Shown here: one piece after another, positions 14,237 to 22,151 of the stretch
Numbering within the stretch: the first letter of the stretch is position 1
How the letters are laid out: the number at the start of each line of letters is the position of its first letter
DNA from: Nitrososphaerota archaeon
Lineage (GTDB): Archaea; Thermoproteota; Nitrososphaeria; Nitrososphaerales; Nitrosopumilaceae
DNA: 34,674 nucleotides
Assembly (NCBI GenBank): GCA_005877205.1
Contig: VBPL01000010.1
Coordinates: 1 to 34,674, forward strand
Direction: 5' to 3'
Made by a program: the position numbers and the translations under genes
The notes under the pieces: generated by a model
Told to the model about the DNA's origin: nothing
Seen by the model: the letters and a program-made list of their open reading frames with translations, nothing else
Databases searched by the model: none

Positions 14237-15259
14237 TTATGCTATCCTAAGAGAATCAATGTAAACGCCATTTTTTTCTATAATTTCACCTACCTGTCTG
14301 CTGTGCATGCCGTATTTTTTGAAAATTTTATCTATTTGCTCCTCTTCTTCTTCTGGTACGATTAGACAAAAGCCAACACCCATGTTAAACGTCTTGTACA
14401 TTTCTTCTTTTTCAACATCCTCGTTTTCTATTATTTGGAATATCTCAGGCGGCTCAGGCAAATTATCAAGCAGGTATCCTATCTTTTTTAGACGTAAAAG
14501 TTTCGTAAAGGAACCTCCCGTTATGTGCGCAAGACCATGTATGTCGCATTCCCTTAAAGCTTCAAGGACTGGCTGAACGTAAATTTCAGTTGGTGCAAGA
14601 AGTGCATCTCCAAGTGTGCCAAGTCCTTTTATCTTGTGTCGTAACGAGTATTTTGATAACAAAACTTTTCGGGCAAGTGAGTATCCATTAGAGTGCAAAC
14701 CACTACTTTTTACACCAATTATTATGTCGCCAGGAGTTATCATATCTCCAAGTATCATATCCTGCTTGTTGAGAATGCCAACTACCATTCCAGCCAAATC
14801 AAATGAAAAATTCTTTCCTGATATAAGATCAGGCAGGATGGCAGTTTCTCCTCCAACTATAGGTACTTGGGCTTTTTTGGCACCTTTTACCAAACCCCTT
14901 ACTATTTGCTTGAAGATTTCTTGATCATTTCTGTTTGCAGCAATGTAATCAACAAAGGATACCGGCGTGGCTCCAATACATATGATATCATTAACATTCA
15001 TAGCAACACAATCGATTCCTACAGTGTCATACTTTTTCATCATCTGAGATATGATCACCTTGGTACCAACACCATCCGTATGAGTAGCTAGTAGCCTGCC
15101 TCCAGGAATCTCTACAATACCAGCATAATGCCCAAACCCAGACATTGTCCTAATTTTCTTCTGGATTTTATGAGTAGATGATATAAGTCGTCCTATAGTA
15201 GCTTGGCTTTGCTTTATCTTCTTGATATCTATCCCGGTATCCTTGTAGGTAATTCCCAA
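14237..15259 (-). CDS. purM: Phosphoribosylformylglycinamidine cyclo-ligase (AIR synthetase)
   Basis: A 340-residue enzyme of normal family length that closes the imidazole ring in purine synthesis (FGAM + ATP to AIR). The ATP/phosphate signature T-D-G-V-G-T-K-V is at 61-68, with G-E-T-A near 140, the S-S-G-L-H-S-N-G-Y motif near 185 and H-I-T-G-G-S near 245. It is cytosolic and dimeric in the family. No other purine gene is next to it, so it is a dispersed pathway gene. The start is TTG 15259: a stop lies seven codons upstream, and a TATA element sits 26 bp ahead, so the mRNA should be leaderless. Confidence 0.95.
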   Translation of the reverse strand: MGITYKDTGIDIKKIKQSQATIGRLISSTHKIQKKIRTMSGFGHYAGIVEIPGGRLLATHTDGVGTKVIISQMMKKYDTVGIDCVAMNVNDIICIGATPVSFVDYIAANRNDQEIFKQIVRGLVKGAKKAQVPIVGGETAILPDLISGKNFSFDLAGMVVGILNKQDMILGDMITPGDIIIGVKSSGLHSNGYSLARKVLLSKYSLRHKIKGLGTLGDALLAPTEIYVQPVLEALRECDIHGLAHITGGSFTKLLRLKKIGYLLDNLPEPPEIFQIIENEDVEKEEMYKTFNMGVGFCLIVPEEEEEQIDKIFKKYGMHSRQVGEIIEKNGVYIDSLRIA

Positions 15260-15280
15260 TGACTCTGCTGCTTTTGCTCA

Positions 15281-15290
15281 AGATAAAAGA
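15281..15290 (-). promoter_or_regulatory. TATA element of purM
   Basis: TCTTTTATCT on the minus strand is centred about 26 bp before TTG 15259. Confidence 0.45.
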
Positions 15291-15313
15291 ATTTTGTGTT
15301 GTTGTAAGGTACA

Positions 15314-15658
15314 CTAATTGCCCTTCTGCGTAAAAAGATCTAGCATGGTTCTTCCCTTGTCAGTTATGAAATAAACCATATTTGATCCAATTGGTTCCTT
15401 GCGTACAAAATTATATGTCATGCATAGATGCAGGTAGTTCAGGAATGACCTCTTCATTCGAATATTAGATTTTACGTACAGATCTGAGAACGTCATTGAG
15501 CTACATTTTAACTGATACAATAACTTGAGGATAGATATTGTACTAAAATCGCGAGCTTTGGCTTTGACGGCATCTAGTATCTGTTCATCTCTTTTTATGA
15601 TAAAGTTAGAAAATTGCTCTGCTACCTCAACTGGTATGTAAGTCATTCTTGTTTTCAT
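15314..15658 (-). CDS. Winged-helix DNA-binding protein
   Basis: A 114-residue basic protein. The centre (about 42-105) has the helix-helix-wing pattern of small archaeal winged-helix regulators: I-L-K-L-L-Y-Q-L, M-T-F-S-D-L, a recognition-type helix M-K-R-S-F-L-N-Y-L-H-L, and a wing ending V-Y-F-I-T-D-K-G-R. A helical N-terminus probably mediates dimerisation. No ligand domain is present. It is transcribed away from a stand-alone RAM gene (15779), and TACGGTA repeats lie directly upstream of its ATG, so autoregulation is likely. The exact family (PadR, ArsR or ArnR-like) cannot be fixed by eye. Confidence 0.75.
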   Translation of the reverse strand: MKTRMTYIPVEVAEQFSNFIIKRDEQILDAVKAKARDFSTISILKLLYQLKCSSMTFSDLYVKSNIRMKRSFLNYLHLCMTYNFVRKEPIGSNMVYFITDKGRTMLDLFTQKGN

Positions 15659-15660
15659 AT

Positions 15661-15694
15661 TACGGTAATGGTACGGTACTATACCTTATTAATT
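15661..15694 (-). promoter_or_regulatory. Promoter with paired TACGGTA repeats before the winged-helix gene
   Basis: TACGGTA occurs at 15661-15667 and 15672-15678, spaced 11 bp apart (one helical turn), and GGTA-CTA-TACC forms a dyad at 15675-15685. An A+T block (15684-15694) about 30 bp before the ATG at 15658 could be the TATA element. The repeats would then cover the transcription start, a repressor position. Confidence 0.45.
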
Positions 15695-15746
15695 CTAATG
15701 GATGAATTTTTTGAGCTAAGCAATAGCTTTTTTGGACAAATGCAAT

Positions 15747-15756
15747 TTGTTTTTAT
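15747..15756 (+). promoter_or_regulatory. TATA element of the RAM gene at 15779
   Basis: TTTGTTTTTA is part of an A+T block centred 26-28 bp before the ATG at 15779. It favours that start over ATG 15698. Confidence 0.4.
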
Positions 15757-15778
15757 GCAGGATCCCCTCAATTCCATC

Positions 15779-16015
15779 ATGCACAGCGCTTTTGTTCTTA
15801 TGAATGCAGAGCTTGGCAAAGAAGCCCAGATTGTAAATGAACTCAAAAAAGTCCCACACGTAAAGGAAGTTTACCCAGTGTACGGAGTTTATGATGTCTT
15901 GATGGTGATCGAGTCCGATTCAATGGAGGCATTGCGTGAAACCATCACAACCAAAGTTAGAAAATTAGACGGAATTAAATCCACCCTAACTATGATAATA
16001 GTAAAAGATCAGTAA
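15779..16015 (+). CDS. Stand-alone RAM-domain (Lrp/AsnC C-terminal) protein
   Basis: A 78-residue protein from the ATG at 15779. It starts directly at the first RAM strand (H-S-A-F-V-L-M-N-A-E-L-G-K-E), followed by V-K-E-V-Y-P-V-Y-G-V-Y-D-V-L-M-V-I-E-S and I-K-S-T-L-T-M-I-I-V. The layout is that of the gene at 14008 and of the broken copy at 9317. An in-frame ATG at 15698 would add 27 residues with no domain. It has no helix-turn-helix of its own; the divergent winged-helix gene 40-120 bp away is an obvious candidate partner. Ligand unknown. Confidence 0.85.
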   Translation: MHSAFVLMNAELGKEAQIVNELKKVPHVKEVYPVYGVYDVLMVIESDSMEALRETITTKVRKLDGIKSTLTMIIVKDQ

Positions 16016-16138
16016 TACGTTTTATTGGGAGATTAGACTGTTGTGTAATTTGTCTAAAATCTCTGTTTATACATACCCATTTCGTAAATTTAGCTGATCG
16101 TCACAAATAATAGAATATGATTTGGCAAAGATAAGAGA

Positions 16139-17146
16139 TTGGCAGATAGCGGACTTCTTCTATTAGGTTGGCTGGGAGAGCTTGTCTTTGCTAGCTGGCT
16201 CCTATCTGATGGAGCAGAACACCTCTCGGAAAGATGGGGAGGAAGATTCGTAGGTAGAACTCTGCTCAGTATAGCTACTACACTACCTGAAATTGGTATC
16301 GTAGTAGCTGCTGCAAAAGACGGTTCATACGACATAGCTATAGGGTCAGCTCTTGGTAGCAATTTGTTCATGATGACATTAGGATTATCAATAATGTTGA
16401 TTATCGCAACGACGCGACTTTCCAAGGCGCCACAGAAATTCATTGACGTAAAAGAATTCAAACTAGACAAAATTCTTCTTGTCGTCACAGCCATTGTGGG
16501 TGCAATTATGTTCATTGATGGTTACGATGTTGTGGATGGTATTATATTTACAGGATTGTTTGTAGCGTACTTGATCTTTGCTTTCCGAGAAATGAAAAAA
16601 GAAAAATCATCAGAACCACTTGAATCTGAACTTCACGAGAATCATGTTCAAAAGAAATCAAAGAAACACTTTGTACGTTCGATGACACTCTTTGTTGCAG
16701 GTACAGTTGGAATTTTTGTTGGAGCAGAACCATTCGTTCATTCACTTGAAGGAATGTCATTAGATGTAGGAGTTTCTGTTGTAATGTTGGCGGTAATAAT
16801 TAGTCCAATAGCTGGGGAAATGCCTGAAAAAATATCAATGATTCTTTTGGCAAGAAAGGGAGTGAGAGGAGCTTCAATTGCAGTCGCAAATGTTCTGGGT
16901 TCAAAAATCTTAAACAATACTTTGCTACTTTCTGTAGCAGTTTTTGCTGCTATGAGCTACAAGGGATTTGCCGCAAAGATTCCAAATACAGCTCTCTTAG
17001 AAGATCAGATGATACTTGTCACTGTAATCACTATTATAGCATTGATACCAATGTTTAAAAATAAACTCGATTTAAAATCCGGAATACTGCTTCTCGCTCT
17101 TTACGCAGTTGGAATCGGATTCCAGTTTGTTCTCTCTTCTTTTTAG
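16139..17146 (+). CDS. Ca2+/cation antiporter (CaCA family)
   Basis: A 335-residue membrane protein with about ten hydrophobic helices. The two alpha-repeats that form the ion pathway are visible: A-T-T-L-P-E (46-51) followed by G-S-A-L-G-S-N-L-F (69-77), and S-P-I-A-G-E-M-P-E (222-230) followed by A-N-V-L-G-S-K-I-L-N-N (250-260). Glu51 and Glu230 are the expected ion ligands. A charged loop (about 150-180) separates the halves. Such exchangers extrude Ca2+ against Na+ or H+. The start is TTG 16139, because a stop lies seven codons upstream in frame. Its end overlaps the end of the tldE-like gene by four bases, tail to tail. Confidence 0.88.
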   Translation: MADSGLLLLGWLGELVFASWLLSDGAEHLSERWGGRFVGRTLLSIATTLPEIGIVVAAAKDGSYDIAIGSALGSNLFMMTLGLSIMLIIATTRLSKAPQKFIDVKEFKLDKILLVVTAIVGAIMFIDGYDVVDGIIFTGLFVAYLIFAFREMKKEKSSEPLESELHENHVQKKSKKHFVRSMTLFVAGTVGIFVGAEPFVHSLEGMSLDVGVSVVMLAVIISPIAGEMPEKISMILLARKGVRGASIAVANVLGSKILNNTLLLSVAVFAAMSYKGFAAKIPNTALLEDQMILVTVITIIALIPMFKNKLDLKSGILLLALYAVGIGFQFVLSSF

Positions 17147-18501
17147 ATTGAAGTTATTTTAATAGAATCAACCATTACAGATGGAGTTATGCATGGAAGC
17201 GAGTTCCATTGAAGAATATTTCGTGAATCGTTCCCTATCGCTGATATATTCCAAAGTAACATTGGCAGATTGTGCACTATCCTTACAGATTTACCAGGGC
17301 TCTTTATCTTGCCATTTTCTATTATTTTTATTCCGCTTCTTGCAGTACAAGAAAAATCACCGCGTTCTGGATTCACTGGATAAGTATACCACAATCTTCC
17401 AACAAGTATGCCTTTTTTTGTTTCTTGAATCATCCCTTCCTTATTCATGTGGCCTTCTTTTATTCTCAAATTGTGGGGAAGTGGCATTGGTATGGGATGC
17501 GCATCTCTTCCCATGGGAGAACCCATTCTTGCAGCATTACCTGTAGACTGAATACCTTCTTTGAAAGCGTAGAAGGAGTCTGAGAAAGTATTAGAGAAGA
17601 TCCCTGATTCTATGAGGTGTCTAGGTTTAGTAGGTGTTCCTTCGTCATCAAACGGTTTACTTCCTATTCCTTCTGGACTGTGAGGATCATCAATTAAGCT
17701 GAAATCATCAGAAGCAATTTTTTTTCCTAACTTACCTGTGAAACAACTCCTCTTCTCAGAATAAGTCTTGAGATTGAAGTTTGAAGCAAAAACGAAGGCT
17801 AACATCTCACCAATCGCATATGGCTCAAAAATTATACTGTAAACGTCAGATTCGCAGCTTGCGGGATTCACTGAATTTATGCACATGTCAGAAGCTTCTC
17901 TACCAACAGTTTCTGGAGAAAATGCATCAAGGGTTCTTGAACAAACTGACCCGATGCCGCTTATATTATTAGTACCGTTATCAGAATCTGCATTTATAAT
18001 GCCAGCAATGTATGTTGATTTTTCTGAACAATTCAATCCATGTGTATTCATAATCTCAAACTCTTCTGAAACTATGTTTAACGAGCCAGAAATTCTTGTT
18101 ATCTGTTTGTGAACTGCTGAATTTATCATAGTGTTTGCAATATCAATTACTTGAGACCAAGAAATGCCCTCAAGTCTTTTATCATAGGTTTTTGCTATTT
18201 TTTCATACTTGGAAGGGAAAGGGAGAGACTTCCAAAATGTTTTTGGTTGAACAAAAGACCTTATCTTCAAAGATTTCTCAAAAATAATGTTATCGTCATC
18301 CGATACACTTGCTCTTGCTGACAATATCTTTTTCTTGTCGATTATACGTATGGCAAGACCTCTCTCCTCGTTTTGTTTTGTCTCGGCTATCTCAGAGTCT
18401 GTTATTCTTACTGTGATAACTTTTTTTTGAATGAGAACGGCTTCGCATTCTTCTAATTGTAAGCCCTTTGCTTTCTGAAGTATGCTTTCGCATCTTGACA
18501 A
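17143..18501 (-). CDS. TldE/PmbA-type subunit of the TldD-TldE protease family
   Basis: A 452-residue protein of the TldD/PmbA (U62) family. The N-terminal domain has the usual V-R-I-T-D-S-E-I; the C-terminal part contains D-D-E-G-T-P-T (about 291-297) and S-T-G-N-A-A-R near 330. The HExxxH zinc site of TldD is absent, so it should be the non-catalytic E subunit that pairs with TldD to cut or process peptides. No tldD is in the window. The start TTG directly follows the cofH stop (TAG-TTG), so it is the third gene of the F420 operon. A role linked to F420 is suggested by position only. Confidence 0.85.
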   Translation of the reverse strand: MSRCESILQKAKGLQLEECEAVLIQKKVITVRITDSEIAETKQNEERGLAIRIIDKKKILSARASVSDDDNIIFEKSLKIRSFVQPKTFWKSLPFPSKYEKIAKTYDKRLEGISWSQVIDIANTMINSAVHKQITRISGSLNIVSEEFEIMNTHGLNCSEKSTYIAGIINADSDNGTNNISGIGSVCSRTLDAFSPETVGREASDMCINSVNPASCESDVYSIIFEPYAIGEMLAFVFASNFNLKTYSEKRSCFTGKLGKKIASDDFSLIDDPHSPEGIGSKPFDDEGTPTKPRHLIESGIFSNTFSDSFYAFKEGIQSTGNAARMGSPMGRDAHPIPMPLPHNLRIKEGHMNKEGMIQETKKGILVGRLWYTYPVNPERGDFSCTARSGIKIIENGKIKSPGKSVRIVHNLPMLLWNISAIGNDSRNILQWNSLPCITPSVMVDSIKITSI

Positions 18502-19767
18502 CTAGTTTCTCCTAATGCTTTTGTATCTGTATCTATCTAATTTAATTAATTCATGATACGACCCAAACTGAGACGTGTCCTGAATCTCGTCTAGTGGATC
18601 TTCGTATTGATCTGAACTAAAAGTCTTGATAATTTTGTAGGAAGTTGTACGCTGTGCGGGAATCCTGCCTACTTGCCTAATAAATCTTCTAATCTCTCTT
18701 GGTTTTAGCAGTTGACCATGTTTTGCACCTGCAGCAGTCGAAATGCTTTCATTGATAAGCGTTCCACCGAAATCATTTACTCCCCACGTAAGCAAGTGTT
18801 GTGCCATGTTTGAACCCTCCTTGACCCAAGAGGTTTGAATATTGTTTATGTGGTTATTCAACATAATGCGTGATATCGCGTGCATTAGTAGCACATCTTG
18901 CCCATCTGCACCACTTTTCAAACCTTGGTGCAAGTTCTCCTTGTACATTGGTGCCTCAGAATGGATGAAGTTCAATGGTACAAATTCAGTAAAACCGCCA
19001 GTCTCTTTTTGTATATCACGGATAAGAGCTATGTGTTTTGCTCTATCTTCGGGTGTTTCAAGATGACCAAACATTATTGTAGACGTAGACGGTATGCCTA
19101 TTTTGTGTGCAGTCTTGATTACCTCAATCCATTTCTTAACACTAATTCTTCCGGGCGAAATCTTATCACGCAGAGTCTGATCTAGGATTTCAGCAGCAGT
19201 ACCGGGAAGAGAATTCACACCGGAGTCTTTTAATCGTGTCAAGTATTCTTTTACTGAAAGATTTGATTGCGTAGCTCCGTAATTTACCTCCTCTGGAGAA
19301 AAGCCATGAATGTGAATGTCACCCACTTCCTTTTTGATTGCAAGACAGATGTTCTCGTACATGTGGCCATCCATATCTGGTGGAAGACCTGCCTGAACAC
19401 AGACCTCGGTGGCACCAAGGGCCCTTGCCTCTTTTGCCCGTCTCACTATCTCGTCGATAGGTAGGAAGTATCCATCCTCTTCACGAAAATCTCTGCTAAA
19501 TGCACAGAACCCACATTGCTTTATACACACGTTGGTAAAGTTGATGTTTCGGTTTACCACGTAAGTTACAATGTCTCCAACTCTTCGTTTACGAATCTCG
19601 TCGGACGCCATTCCAATTAAATGAAAATCAATCCCTTTTGCGTAAAACAATCTGGAGGCTTCGCTTGCAGAAATCTCCTTTTCAGACAAAGATCTATCCA
19701 ATGTTTCTGCTATCAGAGGGTCTGCCTGTCTTAGCAGTGAATCAAATTGTGCGGTTTGTATGTTCAT
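18502..19767 (-). CDS. cofH: FO synthase subunit 2 (CofH), 5-amino-6-ribitylaminouracil-tyrosine lyase
   Basis: A 421-residue radical-SAM enzyme. The cluster motif is C81-x3-C85-x2-C88 in N-V-C-I-K-Q-C-G-F-C-A-F. The signatures Q-A-G-L-P-P-D-M-D-G (about 125-134), H-G-F-S-P-E-E-V and H-S-E-A-P-M-Y are those of CofH rather than of the related menaquinone enzymes MqnC/MqnE. It joins the side chain of tyrosine to the flavin precursor; CofG then completes FO, the chromophore of coenzyme F420. It overlaps cofG by four bases (ATGA). The family usually runs about 360-420 residues, so the gene is intact. Confidence 0.93.
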   Translation of the reverse strand: MNIQTAQFDSLLRQADPLIAETLDRSLSEKEISASEASRLFYAKGIDFHLIGMASDEIRKRRVGDIVTYVVNRNINFTNVCIKQCGFCAFSRDFREEDGYFLPIDEIVRRAKEARALGATEVCVQAGLPPDMDGHMYENICLAIKKEVGDIHIHGFSPEEVNYGATQSNLSVKEYLTRLKDSGVNSLPGTAAEILDQTLRDKISPGRISVKKWIEVIKTAHKIGIPSTSTIMFGHLETPEDRAKHIALIRDIQKETGGFTEFVPLNFIHSEAPMYKENLHQGLKSGADGQDVLLMHAISRIMLNNHINNIQTSWVKEGSNMAQHLLTWGVNDFGGTLINESISTAAGAKHGQLLKPREIRRFIRQVGRIPAQRTTSYKIIKTFSSDQYEDPLDEIQDTSQFGSYHELIKLDRYRYKSIRRN

Positions 19768-20933
19768 TTAAGATGTTCTCCTCTGACAAGTCCATCGAAA
19801 TCAGCCATTTCCATCATCTTAGATTTCAAATCAGAATTAACAAATGACAAAAATTCCGGATAAACAGGAAATCTTGTTCTTGGCTCAAAGCCTGCGTTAG
19901 CACAATTCTTATTCAAAGCCTCAATTGAAGGCCAAGGAAATTCTGGATTTACATAATCAGGAGTAATTGGAGAAATACCCCCCCAGTCATTTATGCCGAC
20001 TGCAAGAAAATCAGAATAAGAAATCGGAGAAAGGTTTGGAGGTATCTGAATATTCATTTCTGGCATAATTATTCTCGTTAGTGCAACAAGCGTCTTGAAA
20101 TATTTTTCGTGTGGACTGTGCATTTTCTTCATGGCAGTATCAGGTTTGGGCTGAAAGTTCTGCAAGATTACTTCTTGAATATGGCCAAATTTTTTGTGAA
20201 TGTCTTTTACAGTATAAAGTGAATCAATCAGTTCAAACGGACTTTCTCCAATGCCTATTAGAAGTCCAGTGGTTATGGGTATTCTTAGTTCTCCGGCATT
20301 TTCTAATACTTTGATTCTTGCTTTGGGATTCTTGCTTGGGGCAAATTCATGTGGCATGCCCTTCTCAGAAAGTCTTTCACTAGAGTTCTCAAGCATCAGA
20401 CCTAGGCTCGCGTTCGTGTTTTTTAGTTCTTTCATCTCCGCTTTTGTTAGGTTGCCAGCATTAGTGTGCGGGAAAAGTCCAGCAGCAAGTACCATTTCAG
20501 AGGCATGTATCAAGTACTCAGCCGTACTGACAAATCCGTTTTGTTTCAGCCAAGTTCTGGCTTCTTGATATTTCTGTTCTGGCCTCTCGCCTGTAACAAA
20601 AAGGGCTTCAGTACACTTGTACTTCTTACCTAGTGCAATTAAATTTTGTATGTCGTGTTTTGACATCATAGAAATCTTTGTTTGTCCTGGCTCTGATTTG
20701 TAGGTACAATACGAACAGGTGTCGCGACAGAGGTTAATCAAATTAAAAAATACTTTTCTTGAATAGGTAACTATACGTCCTTTGTTTTTATTTCTTAAAA
20801 ACTGAGCCACTTTGTACAGCTCTGTAGGATCTTTTTCTGCGTCTTGATAAATCTGATACGCTTCATCCTTGGATGACTCTGTTCCGTCAACTAACCTGTT
20901 TAACAGTTCAGAATTTAGGACGAGGTTACTCAA
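19764..20933 (-). CDS. cofG: FO synthase subunit 1 (CofG)
   Basis: A 389-residue radical-SAM enzyme with C69-x3-C73-x2-C76 (N-L-C-R-D-T-C-S-Y-C-T-Y). Further CofG signatures are F-V-T-G-E-R-P-E (about 113-120), H-T-N-A-G (about 155-159), L-L-I-G-I-G-E (about 222-228) and G-I-N-D-W-G-G-I-S-P (about 323-332). It carries out the second radical step that yields FO. It is first in the operon cofG-cofH-tldE. The start is TTG 20933: a TAG immediately precedes it in frame and a TATA element lies 28 bp upstream. The HtrA operon ends 39 bp upstream on the same strand, so some read-through is possible. Confidence 0.93.
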   Translation of the reverse strand: MSNLVLNSELLNRLVDGTESSKDEAYQIYQDAEKDPTELYKVAQFLRNKNKGRIVTYSRKVFFNLINLCRDTCSYCTYKSEPGQTKISMMSKHDIQNLIALGKKYKCTEALFVTGERPEQKYQEARTWLKQNGFVSTAEYLIHASEMVLAAGLFPHTNAGNLTKAEMKELKNTNASLGLMLENSSERLSEKGMPHEFAPSKNPKARIKVLENAGELRIPITTGLLIGIGESPFELIDSLYTVKDIHKKFGHIQEVILQNFQPKPDTAMKKMHSPHEKYFKTLVALTRIIMPEMNIQIPPNLSPISYSDFLAVGINDWGGISPITPDYVNPEFPWPSIEALNKNCANAGFEPRTRFPVYPEFLSFVNSDLKSKMMEMADFDGLVRGEHLK

Positions 20934-20956
20934 CTAGTCAATGTAGCTAAGGCAGT

Positions 20957-20966
20957 TGTATTTATG
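20957..20966 (-). promoter_or_regulatory. TATA element of the cofG operon
   Basis: CATAAATACA on the minus strand is centred 28 bp before TTG 20933. Confidence 0.5.
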
Positions 20967-20972
20967 CTTGTG

Positions 20973-22112
20973 CTACTGAGCTCGATTAGGTCTTTCCTGC
21001 AAGGTTAGGCTCAGTTCCACTGTCTTGCCTTCTCGAATTATCTTAAGTGTAATTGTATCGCCAACAGATCTTTGCTCTTGTAAGTAATTGAGAATGTCTT
21101 CAATTTTCTCGACGGGATTTCCATCTACTCCAACAATTATGTCGCCGCCTATCTTGTACTTGGTTCCATCAATTGTTTTGTTTTCTTTATATCCTTGTAG
21201 ACCAGCTTCTGAGGCAGGGCTGTCAGGAACTACATTTTGAATTAGAAACCCGCTTTGTACAGGAAGCTCTAGAGTACTTGACAAATCAGGATCGATGCTG
21301 ATACCGGATATCCCAAGCCAAGGATGTTTGTAATGCCCATCATGTATGAGGGCAGGAATTATTCTTTTCATAGTGTTTGAGGGAATTGCAAAACCTATAC
21401 CTGAAAACTCTCCTGTACTTGATTGAATAGCAGTATTGATCCCAATCACCTCGCCTTGCATGTTAAGCAGTGGGCCACCGGAATTACCCGGATTTATTGC
21501 AGCATCAGTTTGAATCACATTCGGTATTGAAAATGAACTGGCGTCAGGCGGTGTTAACAGTCTACCTAACTGACTAATTATTCCAGACGTCATGGAACCT
21601 GTTAATCCAAAAGGACTTCCTATTGCGGCCACTTCGTCCCCTATTCGAAGCTTAGACGAGTCTCCAAGTTGTAAAGGATGCAAAACTTCGGGGTCTGCAT
21701 CTACTCTGACAACGGCAAGATCGGCAAATGGATCTGTGCCAATAACTTTGCCTGTATAAGATTGTCCATCATGAAATACAACTCTAATCTTCTGTGCATC
21801 AGCTACCACGTGGTTGTTCGTTATAACATGACCACTAATGTCGTAAACAATCCCAGAACCTATGTCCCTTTCAATTGAAGAATCGTTTGATTTTCGAACT
21901 ATTATCTGAACTACTCCTTCATCAGATTTAGCAAACAGATCAGCAAGATTTAATGAGCCTTTCAAATTCGGATTAAACTGATTGACTCCACCATTTACTG
22001 TGTCTAACTGATGTGAAGCATCGGTCTTTGCGGGTGCTAGTACAAATATGAGTACTAGTGACATTATAATCACACCATACACTCCACCCAAGATAGCAGT
22101 CGTCTTGTCCAA
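20973..22112 (-). CDS. Membrane-anchored HtrA/Deg serine protease
   Basis: A 379-residue protein. One N-terminal transmembrane helix (about 8-26) anchors it, with the protease outside. The trypsin-like triad is complete: His101 (T-N-N-H-V-V), Asp131 (D-L-A-V-V) and Ser211 (G-N-S-G-G-P-L). A single PDZ domain follows (about 270-375, S-P-A-S-E-A-G-L-Q-G). Such enzymes degrade or refold damaged exported proteins. The start is TTG 22112, 39 bp after the glycosyltransferase stop, so it is the last gene of the operon SRPBCC-GT2-HtrA. The length and one PDZ are like DegS/HtrA rather than two-PDZ DegP. Confidence 0.92.
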   Translation of the reverse strand: MDKTTAILGGVYGVIIMSLVLIFVLAPAKTDASHQLDTVNGGVNQFNPNLKGSLNLADLFAKSDEGVVQIIVRKSNDSSIERDIGSGIVYDISGHVITNNHVVADAQKIRVVFHDGQSYTGKVIGTDPFADLAVVRVDADPEVLHPLQLGDSSKLRIGDEVAAIGSPFGLTGSMTSGIISQLGRLLTPPDASSFSIPNVIQTDAAINPGNSGGPLLNMQGEVIGINTAIQSSTGEFSGIGFAIPSNTMKRIIPALIHDGHYKHPWLGISGISIDPDLSSTLELPVQSGFLIQNVVPDSPASEAGLQGYKENKTIDGTKYKIGGDIIVGVDGNPVEKIEDILNYLQEQRSVGDTITLKIIREGKTVELSLTLQERPNRAQ

Positions 22113-22151
22113 GAAGCTTAAGGGTAAAGGAGGTGGCTGTATAATTCTTAC

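Noticed and set aside
16090-16515. Minus-strand 141-residue ORF
   Set aside because: Antisense shadow of the first half of the CaCA exchanger.
22124-22132. AAAGGAGGT on the plus strand, a perfect ribosome-binding sequence
   Set aside because: No plus-strand start or gene follows; it lies in the spacer of a minus-strand operon and is probably chance.
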